DNA from: Bathynomus jamesi
Taxonomy: Eukaryota; Arthropoda; Malacostraca; Isopoda; Cirolanidae
DNA: 64,000 nucleotides
NCBI GenBank assembly: GCA_023014485.1
Contig: JAJOZX010000942.1
Span: 796,501 to 860,500 of the forward strand
Direction of reading: 5' to 3'
In this document: positions 21,027 through 31,642 of the stretch, piece after piece
How the letters are laid out: each line of letters opens with the position of its first letter
Position numbering within the stretch: the stretch's first letter is position 1
Notes under the pieces: generated by a model
The model's database searches: none
What the model saw: only the letters and a program-made list of their open reading frames with translations
Told to the model about the DNA's origin: nothing
Translations under genes and position numbers: made by a program

Positions 21027-21633
21027 AGTGGGAGGAACCAATGTGGCTGACTTCACTGGACTAATTGTGATGCACAGCTGATTGCACCAGTGTGTGTTCA
21101 GAGCTTTGAAGTGGCAAAATGTCTGCTTCAGCAGTACACAAATTAAGTTTTGCCAGTCTTGGCAAATCTGGGAAAGAAACCATCAAATTGTCAAGTCAGG
21201 TGTATGGGAAGGAAGCAATTTCTCATTCTGCTGTGTTTGAGTGGCATTATCCAGAATGGGACCATTCGCCACTGGGTACTTGTTTAACAAGTTACAACTA
21301 ATTAACTTTAAATAAATTTTAGTTCCATTTTTTAATTTAATCTTATCACATCCCATTTTATTATATGTATTATCTTTTCTACCTTTGTCAAAATCCACAT
21401 TTGTATTTGATCTTATTAAATCTTAACACATCCCAATTTATTACATGTATTATCTTTTCAGCTCTAGTTAACCCTTCATTAGCTTACATACATAGCCTAT
21501 GCTAGGCTGCATGTGTAAGGCCATGTAACCTAACCTTCGTTAGTGCAGCCTCAGATGGTACATTTACTGTTGCCAGATGTAAACTAATTCTGTTCAGACA
21601 TGACATGGAGGGTTAAAGCTTAAGAATCGTCAT

Positions 21634-23058
21634 TTGAGACTCACCCTTCACAATGGCTACAATTATTTTGAGCAAAAGAGGAAAAAATATTTTTTCACAA
21701 TGGTTATATTTACGTGTTTGACAAATCCTCCAAAACCGGTGAGTGTGTTAAATTTTGGCGATGTGAACAGTCGTCGTCGTTGTAATGGACGAATTCACAC
21801 AAGAAATGGCATAGTAATTAATGAAATAAATAACCACACACATTCTGCTTCTGCTGCAAATATTGAAGTAGCTAAACTAAAGACTACTTTGAAACATCGA
21901 GCAGAAGAATCAATGGAAGTACCCAGCATTCTTATTAACGTGTGTGCTAATGTACCTCAGTCAGTCCAGGCATCTTTGCCCACAACATGCAGCATGAAGA
22001 AACTAATTCAATGGAGACGAAATGATATAAGTGCTGCAGCTCCGAATCCAATTGACCTTGAAGATTTAATTATCCCTGATCAATACAAAATATATAAGCC
22101 TGAGAATGGGAGAGAAGAAAACTTCCTCTTAGCAGATAGCGGCCCAGGAAGAGATTGAATAATCATATTTGGCAGGGAGACCTGGCTGCAGCATCTAGTA
22201 TCTTCGATATGGTATGCAGATGGTACATTCAATATATCCCCTATTTTATTTTCACAAGTATATTGCATTTTAGCCAAAAAGCATAGTGGGGTTCATCCAA
22301 TATTTTATGCACTTCTACCAAATAAACAGCATTGCATGTATACATACATGCATGTTTGAAATGATTAAGTCATTATTGCCAAATGTCAGTCCACAGTGTA
22401 TCCATTGTGATTTTGAGCAGGCAGCTATCATTGTTATGAGAGAATGTTTTCCTGAAGCTAGGATCAAATGCTGTTTCTTTCATTTAGCGCAGAGCATGCA
22501 AAGACATATTGCTGCAATTGGAGCCACCCAGCAATACAATACCGATTCTGACTTTGCATTAAAAGCAAAAATGGTAATTGCTCTTGCTTTTGTGCCAATT
22601 GCTGACATTGATGCCCATGTAGAAGCACTTGCCAATGAATTGCCACAAGAATTGCAACCAATACTGAACTGGTTTGAATTTAATTATATTGGACTCTACA
22701 ATAGGAGTAGCACCAGCAGATGAGTCCCCTTGTTCCCCCATGACATGTGGAGTGTATACGAGACAACTATCAATGATGAAGATAGGACAAATAATCACGC
22801 CAAAGCTGCACACCAAAAACTTCCATTTGAACTTGGAGCTCATCATCCCACTATATGAAAGTTTATTGAGTCATTAGTCAAAGTACAAAAAGGTCGTGAC
22901 TTGTATATGGAACAACTTATTGCTGGCCATCACCTGACACTGAAGCTAAAAAAATATTGTGACATGGATGCAAGAATTAAGAAAATCGTGTTGGAGTATG
23001 GTGAAAGAGACTGTTTAGAATATTTGCGAGGCTTAGCACATAATTATCAAATGAACTG
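21634..23058 (+). pseudogene. FLYWCH-type MULE transposase
   Basis: A degraded FLYWCH finger opens the protein (LTLHNGYNYFEQKRKK, then RRRCNGRIHTRNG and NNHTHSASA, with a conserved His). It is followed by the MULE catalytic domain: WYADGTFNIS near 22210 (first Asp), IHCDFEQAAI near 22400 (second Asp) and KCCFFHLAQSMQRH near 22470. The C-terminal part has DRTNNHAKAAHQKLPFELG near 22780 and HPTIWKFIESL, ending at a stop at 23056-23058. The frame shifts at about 22157-22290 and 22720, and there are stops. The order is complete from finger to C-terminus, so this is an old but full-length copy, on the same strand as the surrounding mariner arm. Confidence 0.88.
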
Positions 23059-23206
23059 AAATTTTATTTATCTAATTTTTTTAAATAACTATTGATTTAT
23101 TTTCAATAAATATAGTTTACATTTGACATAATTACTAAATTAATTGACATTTCCTTATTTTACCTCATTTTTATAAATAACTGTTTAATTATTTCATTTC
23201 AATATA

Positions 23207-24100
23207 CAGGGTGTACATAAAGTCAGGATCTATTTTTGTGAAGCATTTGGAAATTATATGGAATTCAATCATAAAATGATAAAGTGGTAACATTTATTAA
23301 ATAATTAAGAGTAGGATTTGACGTGATGCCCATCAGTATCCCTGCACAGCTCAAATCGTTCCGCAGCATTTCTAAACACATTCTGGAGCATTTGCGGGAT
23401 TATGTTATCTGCAGCAGTTTGTATACGTGTACGTAAGTTTTCAAGACTCGTAATCTTCGTCTGATAACGTGCGATTTGATAAAGCCCCATGCAAAGAAAT
23501 CTAAAGGGGTTAAATCTGGTGATCTCGCTGGCCAAGGTCTGTTGCTTCCGCGTCCGATCCAGCAATTTGGAAAATGTCCATTTAGATAATCCTGAACAAT
23601 TTTGGCATAGTGACAAGGAGCACCATCATGTTGATAAACGACGGTACTAACAATCCTATCCCCGTCGTCTATCAACATGATGGTGCTCCTTGTCACTATG
23701 CCAAAATTGTTCAGGATTATTTAAATGGCCATTTTCCAAATCGCTGGATCGGACGCGGAAGCAACAGACCTTGGCCAGCGAGATCACCAGATTTAACCCC
23801 TTTAGATTTCTTTGCATGGGGCTTTATCAAATTGCACGTCTATCAGATGAAGATTACGAGTCTTAAAAACTTACGTACACGTATACGAACTGCTGCAGAT
23901 AACATAACCCCGCAAATGCTCCAGAATGTGTTTAGAAATGCTGCGGAACGATTTGAGCTGTGCAGGGATACTGATGGGCGTCACGTCGAATCCTACTCTT
24001 AATTATTTAATAAATGTTACCACTTTATCATTTTATGATTGAATTCCATATAATTTCCAAGTGCTTCACAAAAATAGATCCTGACTTTATGTACACCCTG
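23207..24100. mobile_element. Palindromic DD41D mariner element, copy 2
   Basis: The 894-bp palindrome has ends CAGGGTGTACATAAAGTCAG and TA flanks (23205-23206, 24101-24102). It has the same central sequence (GGTACTAACAATCCTATCC) as copy 1. Both arms encode the outward-facing C-terminal transposase fragment with QHDGAPCHYA and SPDLTPLDFF. It is nested at the 3' end of the MULE. The right-arm frame (23610-24002) is open and the left arm has a frameshift near 23467. Confidence 0.93.
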
Positions 24101-24750
24101 TATAGCTTTTACAAAAATTTGTTTTATTGCCAATTTAAATAAATTAATGGTGGCGAATTGTCCCTGGTGGCGAATAGTCCCCATCGGCAAATTGCTGGAG
24201 GTGAACTGGCGGTGTCAAACCTCCCGTGGCAAAAGGGCGGCAGTGAACAGTCCCCATTTATCACTTTAAAGAAGGCAGGGAAATGTTAGATGTCCAGTAA
24301 CAGCCCACACAGAGTGTAACATATGTGAGGTACAGTGGATTGTCCATGTCAATCATCATCAAACTATTGATAAATTAGTGGGAGGCAGTCAGCATTTCAC
24401 ATGGAAACTGTCATGCAATCCTCACTGAAGACCTGAACATGAAAGTTCATCCCCCAGAATTTCACCAGAGAACAGTGAGAGGAATGAATGGCGATTTGTG
24501 GAGAACTCACAATGGCTGATGATGACCATGTTTTTACAGAAAATTATCACAAGTGATGAAACATGGTGCTTCTTTTGTCACCCCCCTTTACATCACCTGT
24601 GATAATTTCCTATAAAAACATGGTCATTATCAGCAGCCATTATGAGTGAGTGAGATTCTGCGGGACAATGTGCTGTGTGACACATTTCATGCTCAAGTCT
24701 TCAGTGAGGATTGCATGACAGCTTCCATGTGAAATGTTGAGTGCCTCAGC

Positions 24751-25856
24751 CAGTGGCGTAGCTAGAGTTTGTGCCGCCCGGGGCGGTCCTTGAGTTTGCC
24801 GCCCCCCTGAAACACAACACAATACACATAACAAACATACTTAAACAAAAAGTGAAAACGACGTATAGAAAAAAACCTGTGAAAAATATTAGGACAACAT
24901 GTTTACTTCTGAAGTGAAAAAATTAACTACAACATTCTACACAGTTATTTTTCTTGCTTTTCTGTTAGCAAAATCTTCGATAACATTGTCAAAGTCTATT
25001 TCGTCTGTCAATTGTTGTTCTATACACAGTGTGGCAAGATTTCTCAACCGCAAGGTGCTCATAGTAGATCTTAGGTAATTCTTTATCAGTTTTAGTTTAG
25101 AAAAACTCCTCTCACAGCTAGCAACACTAACAGCAATTGTGAGAAAAATCCACAGCAGTATTACAATATTTGGAACCGAGTTACCAAGATTATACTTTTG
25201 AATAAACTGCAAAAGTTCAAGGGGGCCTTTCTTCCACGTCTCTGTTTCGTCTTGCGTAGCAGCAACAGCAATAAAATGCTGAAGTCTTTTTCTCTCAATG
25301 AGGAACTCTTCCTTATCAATGTCTCAGAATTCGCTTCGCGATTGGCCGCTTCCCGATCCGCCCATCGCTAAGCATTTTACCTCAACTTTCTGAAGTATTT
25401 CTTCTCGAATTCCTTCTCAGCCGAATCCTGGGATTACCATTATCATTTTACAACTAATACCAGCATATTAGTTTTGATATTGATTATTTATAAATATTAA
25501 ACGTATATTTATAGATTATAACGTATTTACAGAACTTTATGGGTTATTTCCCTTTTAATGAAATAAATGCATTTATACCAATGCTATTATTATTAAGCAC
25601 AACTAAGCGCTTAAATAGGTATGATGGTCAATAAGGCCATCTTCAAGGGAACACAATCCTTACCATTGTCGGAAATTAACGAAGTAAGCAGTGTTTTCTT
25701 GGAAAAATAAAATTGTGTCTGCCATCTTGTATCCTTCTACTATCCCAACATAAAAAAAACCCTTTTTTTTCATTGCAGTAGACCAAAAGTGCCACCCCTC
25801 AAAAAGTGCCACCTGGGGTGGACCGCCCCCTCCGCCCCCCTATAGCTACGCTAGTG
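24751..25856 (-). mobile_element. hAT element with exact 8-bp duplication, inserted in the mariner arm
   Basis: GCCTCAGC is duplicated exactly at 24743-24750 and 25857-25864. The left end is CAGTGGCGTAGCTAGAG and the reversed right end is CACTAGCGTAGCTATAGG. Both continue into GCCGCCCC/GGGGGGCGG-rich subterminal sequence. Length 1106 bp; only the C-terminal domain of a transposase remains. Confidence 0.95.
24937..25212 (-). pseudogene. hAT transposase dimerisation domain (ZMYM1-like)
   Basis: A 91-residue minus-strand frame carries SVASCERSFSKLKLIKNYLR, then STMSTLRLRNLATLCIEQ and a short acidic/basic tail to the stop. This is the conserved end of hAT transposases of the ZMYM1-like branch. 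The upstream catalytic part is deleted; a degraded continuation (KKGPLELLQFIQKYNLGN) runs to about 25240. It cannot be active. Confidence 0.88.
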
Positions 25857-26239
25857 GCCTCAGCTATTTTATCTATGGTTTGACAACAATCTGTATGGAC
25901 AATCAACTGTACCTCAGATATGTTGCACTTTGTACAGGCTGTTACTGGATGTCCACTACACTCATTATCATCCAACATTTCCCTGCCTTCTTTAAAACAG
26001 GAATAAATTAAACTTCCTCCCCAAATGTCTGGCTTGACAACTCTATGATCTCTTTCCTGGATTTGCCTAGACATCAGCAAAACTTAATGTTTACACACTG
26101 CTCAAACAGTGACATTTTGCCACAATGAAACTGAACACACACTGGTGCAATCAACTGCGCATCACAATCAGCCATCTTGATTCCTCCCACTGCTCAACCT
26201 CTCTTTAGACTTAATCCCTTTGTCTTCAACCCCCTTGTC

Positions 26240-26243
<4 letters not shown>

Positions 26244-26291
<48 letters not shown>
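26244..26291. repeat. (TA)n microsatellite
   Basis: Pure TA run between the mariner palindrome and the pogo-like MITE. Confidence 0.95.
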
Positions 26292-26292
<1 letters not shown>

Positions 26293-26304
26293 GGTGTGTA
26301 TATA

Positions 26305-26658
26305 TAGTAGACTCGCAACTTACGCGGATTTTCTTACGCTGTTTCAACTAAATGCAGGTTATAATTTTACAATTTTGGTACTTTAAGGTAGCGTACACAC
26401 ATCTCACCTTCATCCACATTCGCAATGCCATGGAGGACGGCACTAACAAGAGGGTTATGACATGCTGGAAGGAATTCAACATTGCCAATTGCATCACTTT
26501 TGTGTTATAGGTATGTTATACGTATAACAGAGTTACAATATATAGTGATTTAAGGGTGATTATGGGGATTTTTTTTTTTTGGTTTCTGACTTTACACAGT
26601 TTTTGGCCTTACGCGGGCCCCCAGGAACGTAACCCCCGCATAAGTTGCGAGTCTACTG
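26305..26658 (+). mobile_element. pogo/Tigger-like deletion derivative
   Basis: The ends TAGTAGACTCGCAACTTACG and, in reverse, CAGTAGACTCGCAACTTATG form 25-bp Tigger-type inverted repeats in TA repeat DNA. The interior at about 26425-26500 still encodes MEDGTNKRVMTCWKEFNIAN, a fragment from the end of the DDE_1 domain of pogo transposases. Length 354 bp. Confidence 0.85.
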
Positions 26659-26684
26659 TGTGTGTATATATATAAATAAATGCA

Positions 26685-26853
26685 AACCCACAAGGAAAAA
26701 CAAAAATGATTCCAAGGTCTTTCATGTATTCAGAAGTACACCTCATCAGGGAATACATGAATAGTGAATACACAAAAGGCCTTGGAATCATTTTTCTTTT
26801 CCTTGTGGGTTTGCATCATTCATTCATTCATGTGTTTAATTGTGAAATTCATC

Positions 26854-26860
<7 letters not shown>
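26685..26860. repeat. Palindromic repeat with CTGATGAG/GAAAG motif, Penelope-type terminal repeat
   Basis: GCAAACCCACAAGGAAAAAC and its mirror near 26797-26817 enclose CATGTATTC, GAAGTACACCTCATCAGGG and GAATACATGAA. On the minus strand this reads CCTGATGAGGTGTACTTC, then GAATACATGAAAGACC, a layout seen in Penelope-like terminal repeats and hammerhead-like motifs. Its right end matches 2373-2425. Confidence 0.5.

Positions 26861-26908
<48 letters not shown>
26861..26908. repeat. (TA)n microsatellite
   Basis: Pure TA run following the palindromic repeat. Confidence 0.95.
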
Positions 26909-26909
<1 letters not shown>

Positions 26910-27080
26910 TGTAAAAAACCCACTTTTTGTTCACCAATACAGAGTTGAATATTCAAGTGGTGAGCACATTCTGGAAGTTTAAAAATTACAATTTAAGTGT
27001 AATTGACAAGGAGGCCTTCGATCTAGTGAGTGTTGGGTAGACATTTTAAACCTTTATTTTAATGATAGATTTTATATATA

Positions 27081-27649
27081 CAGGGTGTCCGAGAATTATC
27101 TGTACAATTTTTGCTTGTTATTAAAAGTCAACCATGAAGTGTAGAAATTCCAGTGTTGTCCCATTTTACAGAGAATCTCATTAAGTTTTTTCTGATACCA
27201 AGTTTTGACAAGTTTTTTAGAAATTCCAGTGTGTCCAAACATTATCTGTACAATTTCATCTTTTAATAAAATTCTTGATAACACACGTAAAATTCTTAAA
27301 CAAGATTATTTAGACTCTGTATTTCAAAAGTTTCTTTTATTAAAGTAAACGTTGTTACAAACATTCGATATGTGCACCATTAGTGATTCGCAAAACATCC
27401 AATCGATACTCCAAATGTTGCCATGTACGCTGCAGCATATCCACATCAATTCGCTCAATAGCAGCTGTGATTCTTGCTTTTAAATCATCAATGTCTGTCA
27501 CCCGCGTACATTCCAAAAACTTGTCAAAACGTGGTATCAGAAAAAAACTTAATGAGATTCTCTGTAAAATGGGACAACCTGGAATTTCTACACTTCATGG
27601 TTGACTTTTAATAACAGCCAAAAAATTGTACAGATAATTCTCGGACACC

Positions 27650-27652
<3 letters not shown>
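27081..27652 (-). mobile_element. Mariner derivative with about 130-bp inverted repeats
   Basis: CAGGGTGTCCGAGAATTATC starts both ends. The inverted copies run 27081-27212 and 27520-27652 and are almost identical. TA flanks lie at 27079-27080 and 27653-27654. Between the repeats is the minus-strand fragment DLKARITAAIERIDVDM, then LEYRLDVLRITNGAHIE, the last part of a DD41D-type mariner transposase. Confidence 0.85.

Positions 27653-27727
<75 letters not shown>
27653..27727. repeat. (TA)n microsatellite
   Basis: TA run with TAATAT breaks between two transposons. Confidence 0.95.
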
Positions 27728-27728
<1 letters not shown>

Positions 27729-30516
27729 TAGGGTGGTAGTCAAAAACAAATTTTTTCATTTCTTCAGGGACAGGGTGTTTTTTTTGTGAGGAACATAGAG
27801 GCATATAATTAGACAAAATTGCAACGACATGCGACTATTTTTAATGGTGCCACATTGACTTCAATTATATTCACTATTACTACATAGTGAAAAAGTAGTA
27901 GGAAATTGTCTAAAATTGTATAACTCTATCCAATTCTAAATTACAACAATTTTAAACTATCTACTTTCTTTATTTTATTTATTTATTTATTTTTTTGTAT
28001 TATTTTAATAGCAATTTTAAGCTAGTCTTATCTGAATTAGTCAATTTCATTGTTTCCTTTATTTTTCAGATAACTAAAATGGCAGCCCACGAAACTAGAT
28101 CTAGAAAAAGCATTTATTTAGTGGGACCAGCGGCAGAATCTATTACAGGAGCAAAATTGCCGACCATTGCCCAAGCTCTATCAAATCTCTCTCACCACAT
28201 GCATGAAGGAAATACTCTTCGCAAAAGTGCTACTCTAACTATTGAGGAAGTTCTTCCCTTTTGGGAGAGTGCCCATCTTCCAACCACAAAAAAACAACAC
28301 TGCATAGAGCGGTTGGAAAAAATTTATGAGCAATGGAGGAAACTCCAGAAGGCAGCTAAAAGAGGGGGTGAAACCCAGAAGGCTAAAGAAACCGAATTCA
28401 TAAAGCAAATGAAAAAAACTAACTTTGAGAACATGGTAAAAAACCCTGAAGATTTGGCTTTCCTTAAGGATCAAATGTGTGAAAGAAAGGCTTCGATGGG
28501 ACGAGTGGACAAGAAACTTGCTGTTCAAATGAAAAAGAAGCAACTCCGTGATGAAGCTGAGAGAAAAAGATTAGAGCATGAGAAGCAGCGTCAACAGCTT
28601 GAAGGAGCAACTTGCTCATCATTGACAAGTGAAATAGAAACAGAGTCAGATTCTCCATCTTCTCATTCTAAATTATCATCAGATGTAGAGAGCAAGTCCC
28701 CTCCAAAAAGGCGGCGGCCTGTGAATATTGTAACCCCTGATGTTGCAGCTGCTTTGGACAGAACCAAAGTTAGTGATAGAATGGCTGTTTACAATCTTGC
28801 TTCTGTGACCAAGGCCTTGGGACATGAGCCAGATGATATTGCCTTAAATCGGTGGACTGTAAGAAGAAGCAGAATTAAACATCGAGAGACACTGCCACCA
28901 GTTTGGAAGCAAACTTAGCATCTCAAACTGAAGGACCTTTGATTGTGCACTGGGATTCAAAATTGCTTCCAGATCTCACAGGTCAAAAAGTTGATCGCCT
29001 TCCAATATTGGTATCAGATATCTCAGGAAATGAACAACTGCTTAATGTCCCGAAGCTTCCAAATGGAACCGGGGAGGCCATGGCTCATGCTGTTGTTGAA
29101 GCTTTAAAGAAATACTCAACTGAAGACAAGGTTAGAGCCTTGTCATATGACACAACTGCCAGAAATTCTGGATGCAAATCTGGTGCTGCTGTCCTCATTG
29201 AGACAAGCTTGAAAAGAAAAATGCTGCATTTTCCCTGTCGACATCACATCCACGAGGTTCTCCTTGGAGATGTTTTTACTCTGCTCTTTGGACCCTCTGA
29301 TAGGCCTGAAATTTCTCTTTTCAAGCGTTTTAAAGAGAAGTGGCCATTTATTGCATCTGCCGAAATTGAAAATGGTATATCAGATCATGAAACAACTAAT
29401 ATCTTGAATGCCAACAAGGATCTTGTCACAGAATCATTGTCATTTTGCCTTAAGTGCTTGGCTGAAACATCCCAACCAAGAGATGATTACCGAAAGCTAT
29501 TGGAGCTTGTGATCATCTACCTAGGTGGAAATCCTCCTCGTGGAGTAAAAATTAGTGCTCCTGGGGCTGTACACAGAGCTCGTTGGATGAGTAAGGCCAT
29601 TTACTCATTGAAAATTTTCATGTTTCGTTCTCAATTTAAGCTGATTGAGAGGGAACTGAAATCATTGAGAGCTTTCAACATATGTGTGTGCCTGATTTAC
29701 TGCTTATCCTGGTTTCGTTCACCAAATCCAATCCAAGCTCCTCTGAATGATTTGCTGCTATTCAAACAATTAAATAATTACAAGGATGCCATCAACCAAG
29801 CTGTTGGTGAAAAAGCTTTGAAAGCACTCAATCGTCACACATGGTATTTGAGCCCAGAACTAGCTGCTCTTGGATTCTTTGATGACAGAGTTGATAATGT
29901 GACAAAGGAAAAGATGTCATTAGCCTTGAAAATAGAAAATGAGGAGATTCCTTCAAAACATCCACGTGTTGATCTCAAAAAAGCTAGTTCTTTGACTCTG
30001 CCTGATTTTATAAACAAAAACTCTTCCAAATTTTTCTCTTACTTAGAACTACCATTTAATTGCGCCAATGAAAAGCCTGAACAATGGAAAGAGAATATCA
30101 ACTATAAGGCTGCAAGAAAATTAGCAGCAGGTCTCACAGTCGTAAATGATCGTGCTGAAAGAGGGGTAGCTCTTATTCAGGAATATAATGAAATGCTTAC
30201 AAAAGATGAGGATCAGAAGCAGGCCCTACTCCAAGTTGTTGTTGCACACAGAAAAAGGTATCCAAATCCTAAAAAAAAACTGTTTCCAAGATGAAATGAT
30301 TAGCTATGTGAGTATTTTTGAATATTTGTTTTTTTGTGATTGATTCTCTTTTTCCTCCATTATTAGAATATAGGACAAAACAAAATGTGTTATGTGGCAC
30401 CTCTTAAAATTATCACACCTAAGTGAAATTTTGCATAGCAATATTAGTCATTAAGATAAACAAATTATTGGTATGTCCCTTCAAAATTTTTGAATTTTAT
30501 ATTTTGAGCACCACCG

Positions 30517-30519
<3 letters not shown>
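27728..30519 (+). mobile_element. Unclassified 2.8-kb DNA transposon
   Basis: The left end TTAGGGTGGTAGTCAAAA and the reversed right end TTACGGTGGTGCTCAAAA match at 15 of 18 positions, so the gene at 28079-30294 sits between short inverted repeats. Both flanks are (TA)n, which hides any target duplication. An older copy of the coding region is at 5780-6535. Confidence 0.75.
28079..30294 (+). pseudogene. Transposase-like protein of an unclassified family, one frameshift
   Basis: Start chosen at ATG 28079 (AAAATGGCAGCC); the frame is also open upstream to 27995. The first part (28079-28918, about 279 residues) has a conserved TIAQALSNLSHHMHEG region, a charged coiled-coil-like stretch (KKKQLRDEAERKRLEHEKQR) and a basic PPKRRRP patch. 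A one-base frameshift at about 28880-28905 joins it to 28905-30294 (about 460 residues). That part contains IVHWDSKLLPDLTG, LSYDTTARNSGCKSG, FPCRHHIHEVLLGDVF, VHRARWMSKAIYSLKI and VVNDRAERGVALIQEYNE. The two Asp-centred motifs and the ERGV segment recall an RNase-H-like, hAT-related transposase, but I cannot name the superfamily. It is otherwise open over 2.2 kb, so the copy is young or the frameshift is an assembly error. Confidence 0.7.

Positions 30520-30565
<46 letters not shown>
30520..30565. repeat. (TA)n microsatellite
   Basis: Pure TA run between two transposons. Confidence 0.95.
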
Positions 30566-30568
<3 letters not shown>

Positions 30569-31290
30569 TGAACCCCCGATTTGAGTACGCATCGATTTGA
30601 GTATTTTCGATTTGAGTACACTCGTCCATAGGCTCCTATTGACTCAACTTGAGTAGAAAACTCGATTTGAGTACGCCAGCCGGGGAATCGGAGAGTCTCA
30701 CTGTTGCTAAGGCTAAGGAAGCCATTGAATACTGGTCTAAGCTTAAACCTATTGTCAACTTGCACCCCGATGTGGAAATCAGTGAACCTGTTTTATGCTT
30801 GTTTGAGGACAAGGTCATGAGCTACTTTAATCATTCATAGCAAACAGGCAGAAGCAACAGAAAATTGATGCTTATTTCAAGCCCTCAAGTCCCCAACCCT
30901 CTACCTCTTCCATGTCATTGGCTGTGGGCCTAAGAACGCCTAGCCCTGATGAGTTACCAGACATCATCATGGAAGGAGACTCTCCCTCCAAGCAATAATT
31001 CCTCCTCTCCATTCCTCATCTGGAACTTCCAGCACATCAAGCAAGACTCCTACAGGATTATTCTATTTTGTCTATATTGTACGGTATGTATTTTGTATTC
31101 TATTCTGTCTATTTTTAATACAATTACTAAATTTTGTAGGCCAATTTCTATAGAAAAAGTAGGGGTGGGGTGAAATTTTTGGGTTTTGGAACGAATTAAT
31201 TAATTCCCATAGGTTATCAAGTTCGATTTGAGTACATTTCAAATTGAGTACGCCATGCTGGAACGGATTACGTACTCAAATCGGGGTCCA

Positions 31291-31293
<3 letters not shown>
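30566..31293 (+). mobile_element. pogo/Tigger-like deletion derivative
   Basis: The ends CAGTGAACCCCCGATTTGAG and, in reverse, CAGTGGACCCCGATTTGAG are flanked by TA. GATTTGAGTACG-type motifs repeat subterminally at both ends. The 728-bp element keeps only the 3' end of the transposase gene. Confidence 0.9.
30680..31000 (+). pseudogene. Tigger transposase C-terminal tail
   Basis: Across frames this region reads AKAKEAIEYWSKLKP near 30705, ISEPVLCLFEDKVMSYF near 30780, and then KQQKIDAYFKPSSPQPSTS near 30855. It ends PSPDELPDIIMEGDSPSKQ before a stop near 31000. The FKPSxPQPSTS tail and the acidic DELPDI ending are typical of Tigger-type transposase C-termini. The DNA-binding and DDE core are deleted and one frameshift is present. 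Confidence 0.8.

Positions 31294-31346
<53 letters not shown>
31294..31346. repeat. (TA)n microsatellite
   Basis: TA run between the pogo derivative and the SINE-like unit. Confidence 0.95.
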
Positions 31347-31349
<3 letters not shown>

Positions 31350-31615
31350 CGCAAGGGGGTTCTAAGCTCGTGCTCTTGAGTGCTCTTTGTGCTCGTTTGC
31401 ACGTGCTTGTTCCTGGAGGGTTCACGTGCGCCCTCCCGGCCCTAGCACCCAAGGATGTTGGGGCTCGACCCTGCAGTCCTTGTCATCCTTGGTCTTTTTC
31501 CACTTCGACTGTCCCCTCCACCCTTTCTTTTTCCTCTGTCTTTCCTCTCACTTTTTCTTTGTTTTTCCGCTGAGATATGCCCTTTAAATAGAGGCGAATC
31601 GGTTCTTCCTGAACT

Positions 31616-31642
<27 letters not shown>
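31347..31642 (+). repeat. SINE-like retroposon, copy 1
   Basis: It begins with a CCCC-GCAA-GGGG hairpin, contains GGGGCTCGACCCTGCAG (B-box-like) and a long pyrimidine-rich stretch, and ends in GTTCTTCCTGAAC (a small hairpin) followed by A26 and (TA)n. Copy 2 at 43505-43774 is nearly identical except for small indels. The poly(A) tail and the absence of coding capacity suggest a non-autonomous retroposon. Confidence 0.65.

Larger units (their letters stand above)
21254..24254 (+). mobile_element. MULE (Mutator-like) element inserted in the mariner
   Basis: The ends read GGGACCATTCGCCAC and, in reverse, GGGGACTGTTCACTGCCGCC, with further GGCGAATAGTCCCC-like units at 24155-24175. They interrupt the mariner exactly within its EWHYxFKEGR coding region. 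The flanks CATTATCCA and CATTTATCA suggest an imperfect 9-bp target duplication, the MULE hallmark. The palindromic mariner copy 2 is nested inside. Confidence 0.75.
21119..24590 (+). pseudogene. Mariner transposase N-terminal half, split by a MULE
   Basis: The first piece (21119 to about 21253) reads MSASAVHKLSFASLGKSGKE, then SQVYGKEAISHSAVFEWHY, the mariner helix-turn-helix. The continuation resumes at 24260 with FKEGREMLD and then SISHGNCHAILTEDLNMK. It ends at the palindrome centre near the first catalytic region (ITSDETWCF, read from ATCACAAGTGATGAAACATG). Several stops are present. The inverted partner is at 24590-26080 on the minus strand. No second or third catalytic aspartate is present in either arm. 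Confidence 0.8.
21027..26195. mobile_element. Large palindromic mariner, both arms interrupted
   Basis: Left arm (plus orientation): 21027-21253 plus 24255-24590. Right arm (minus orientation): 24590-24750 plus 25865-26195. The outer parts match as inverted copies, with TGGGAGGAA, GATTGTGATGC and GATTGCACCAGTGTGTGTTC shared. The arms meet near 24590, where ACCATGTTTTTACAGAAAAT is mirrored. The left arm was split by the MULE and the right arm by the hAT, so both insertions are younger than the palindrome. Confidence 0.8.

Noticed and set aside
21119..21301. Small intact protein-coding gene
   Set aside because: It is the mariner helix-turn-helix region, and its last codons already lie inside the inserted MULE.
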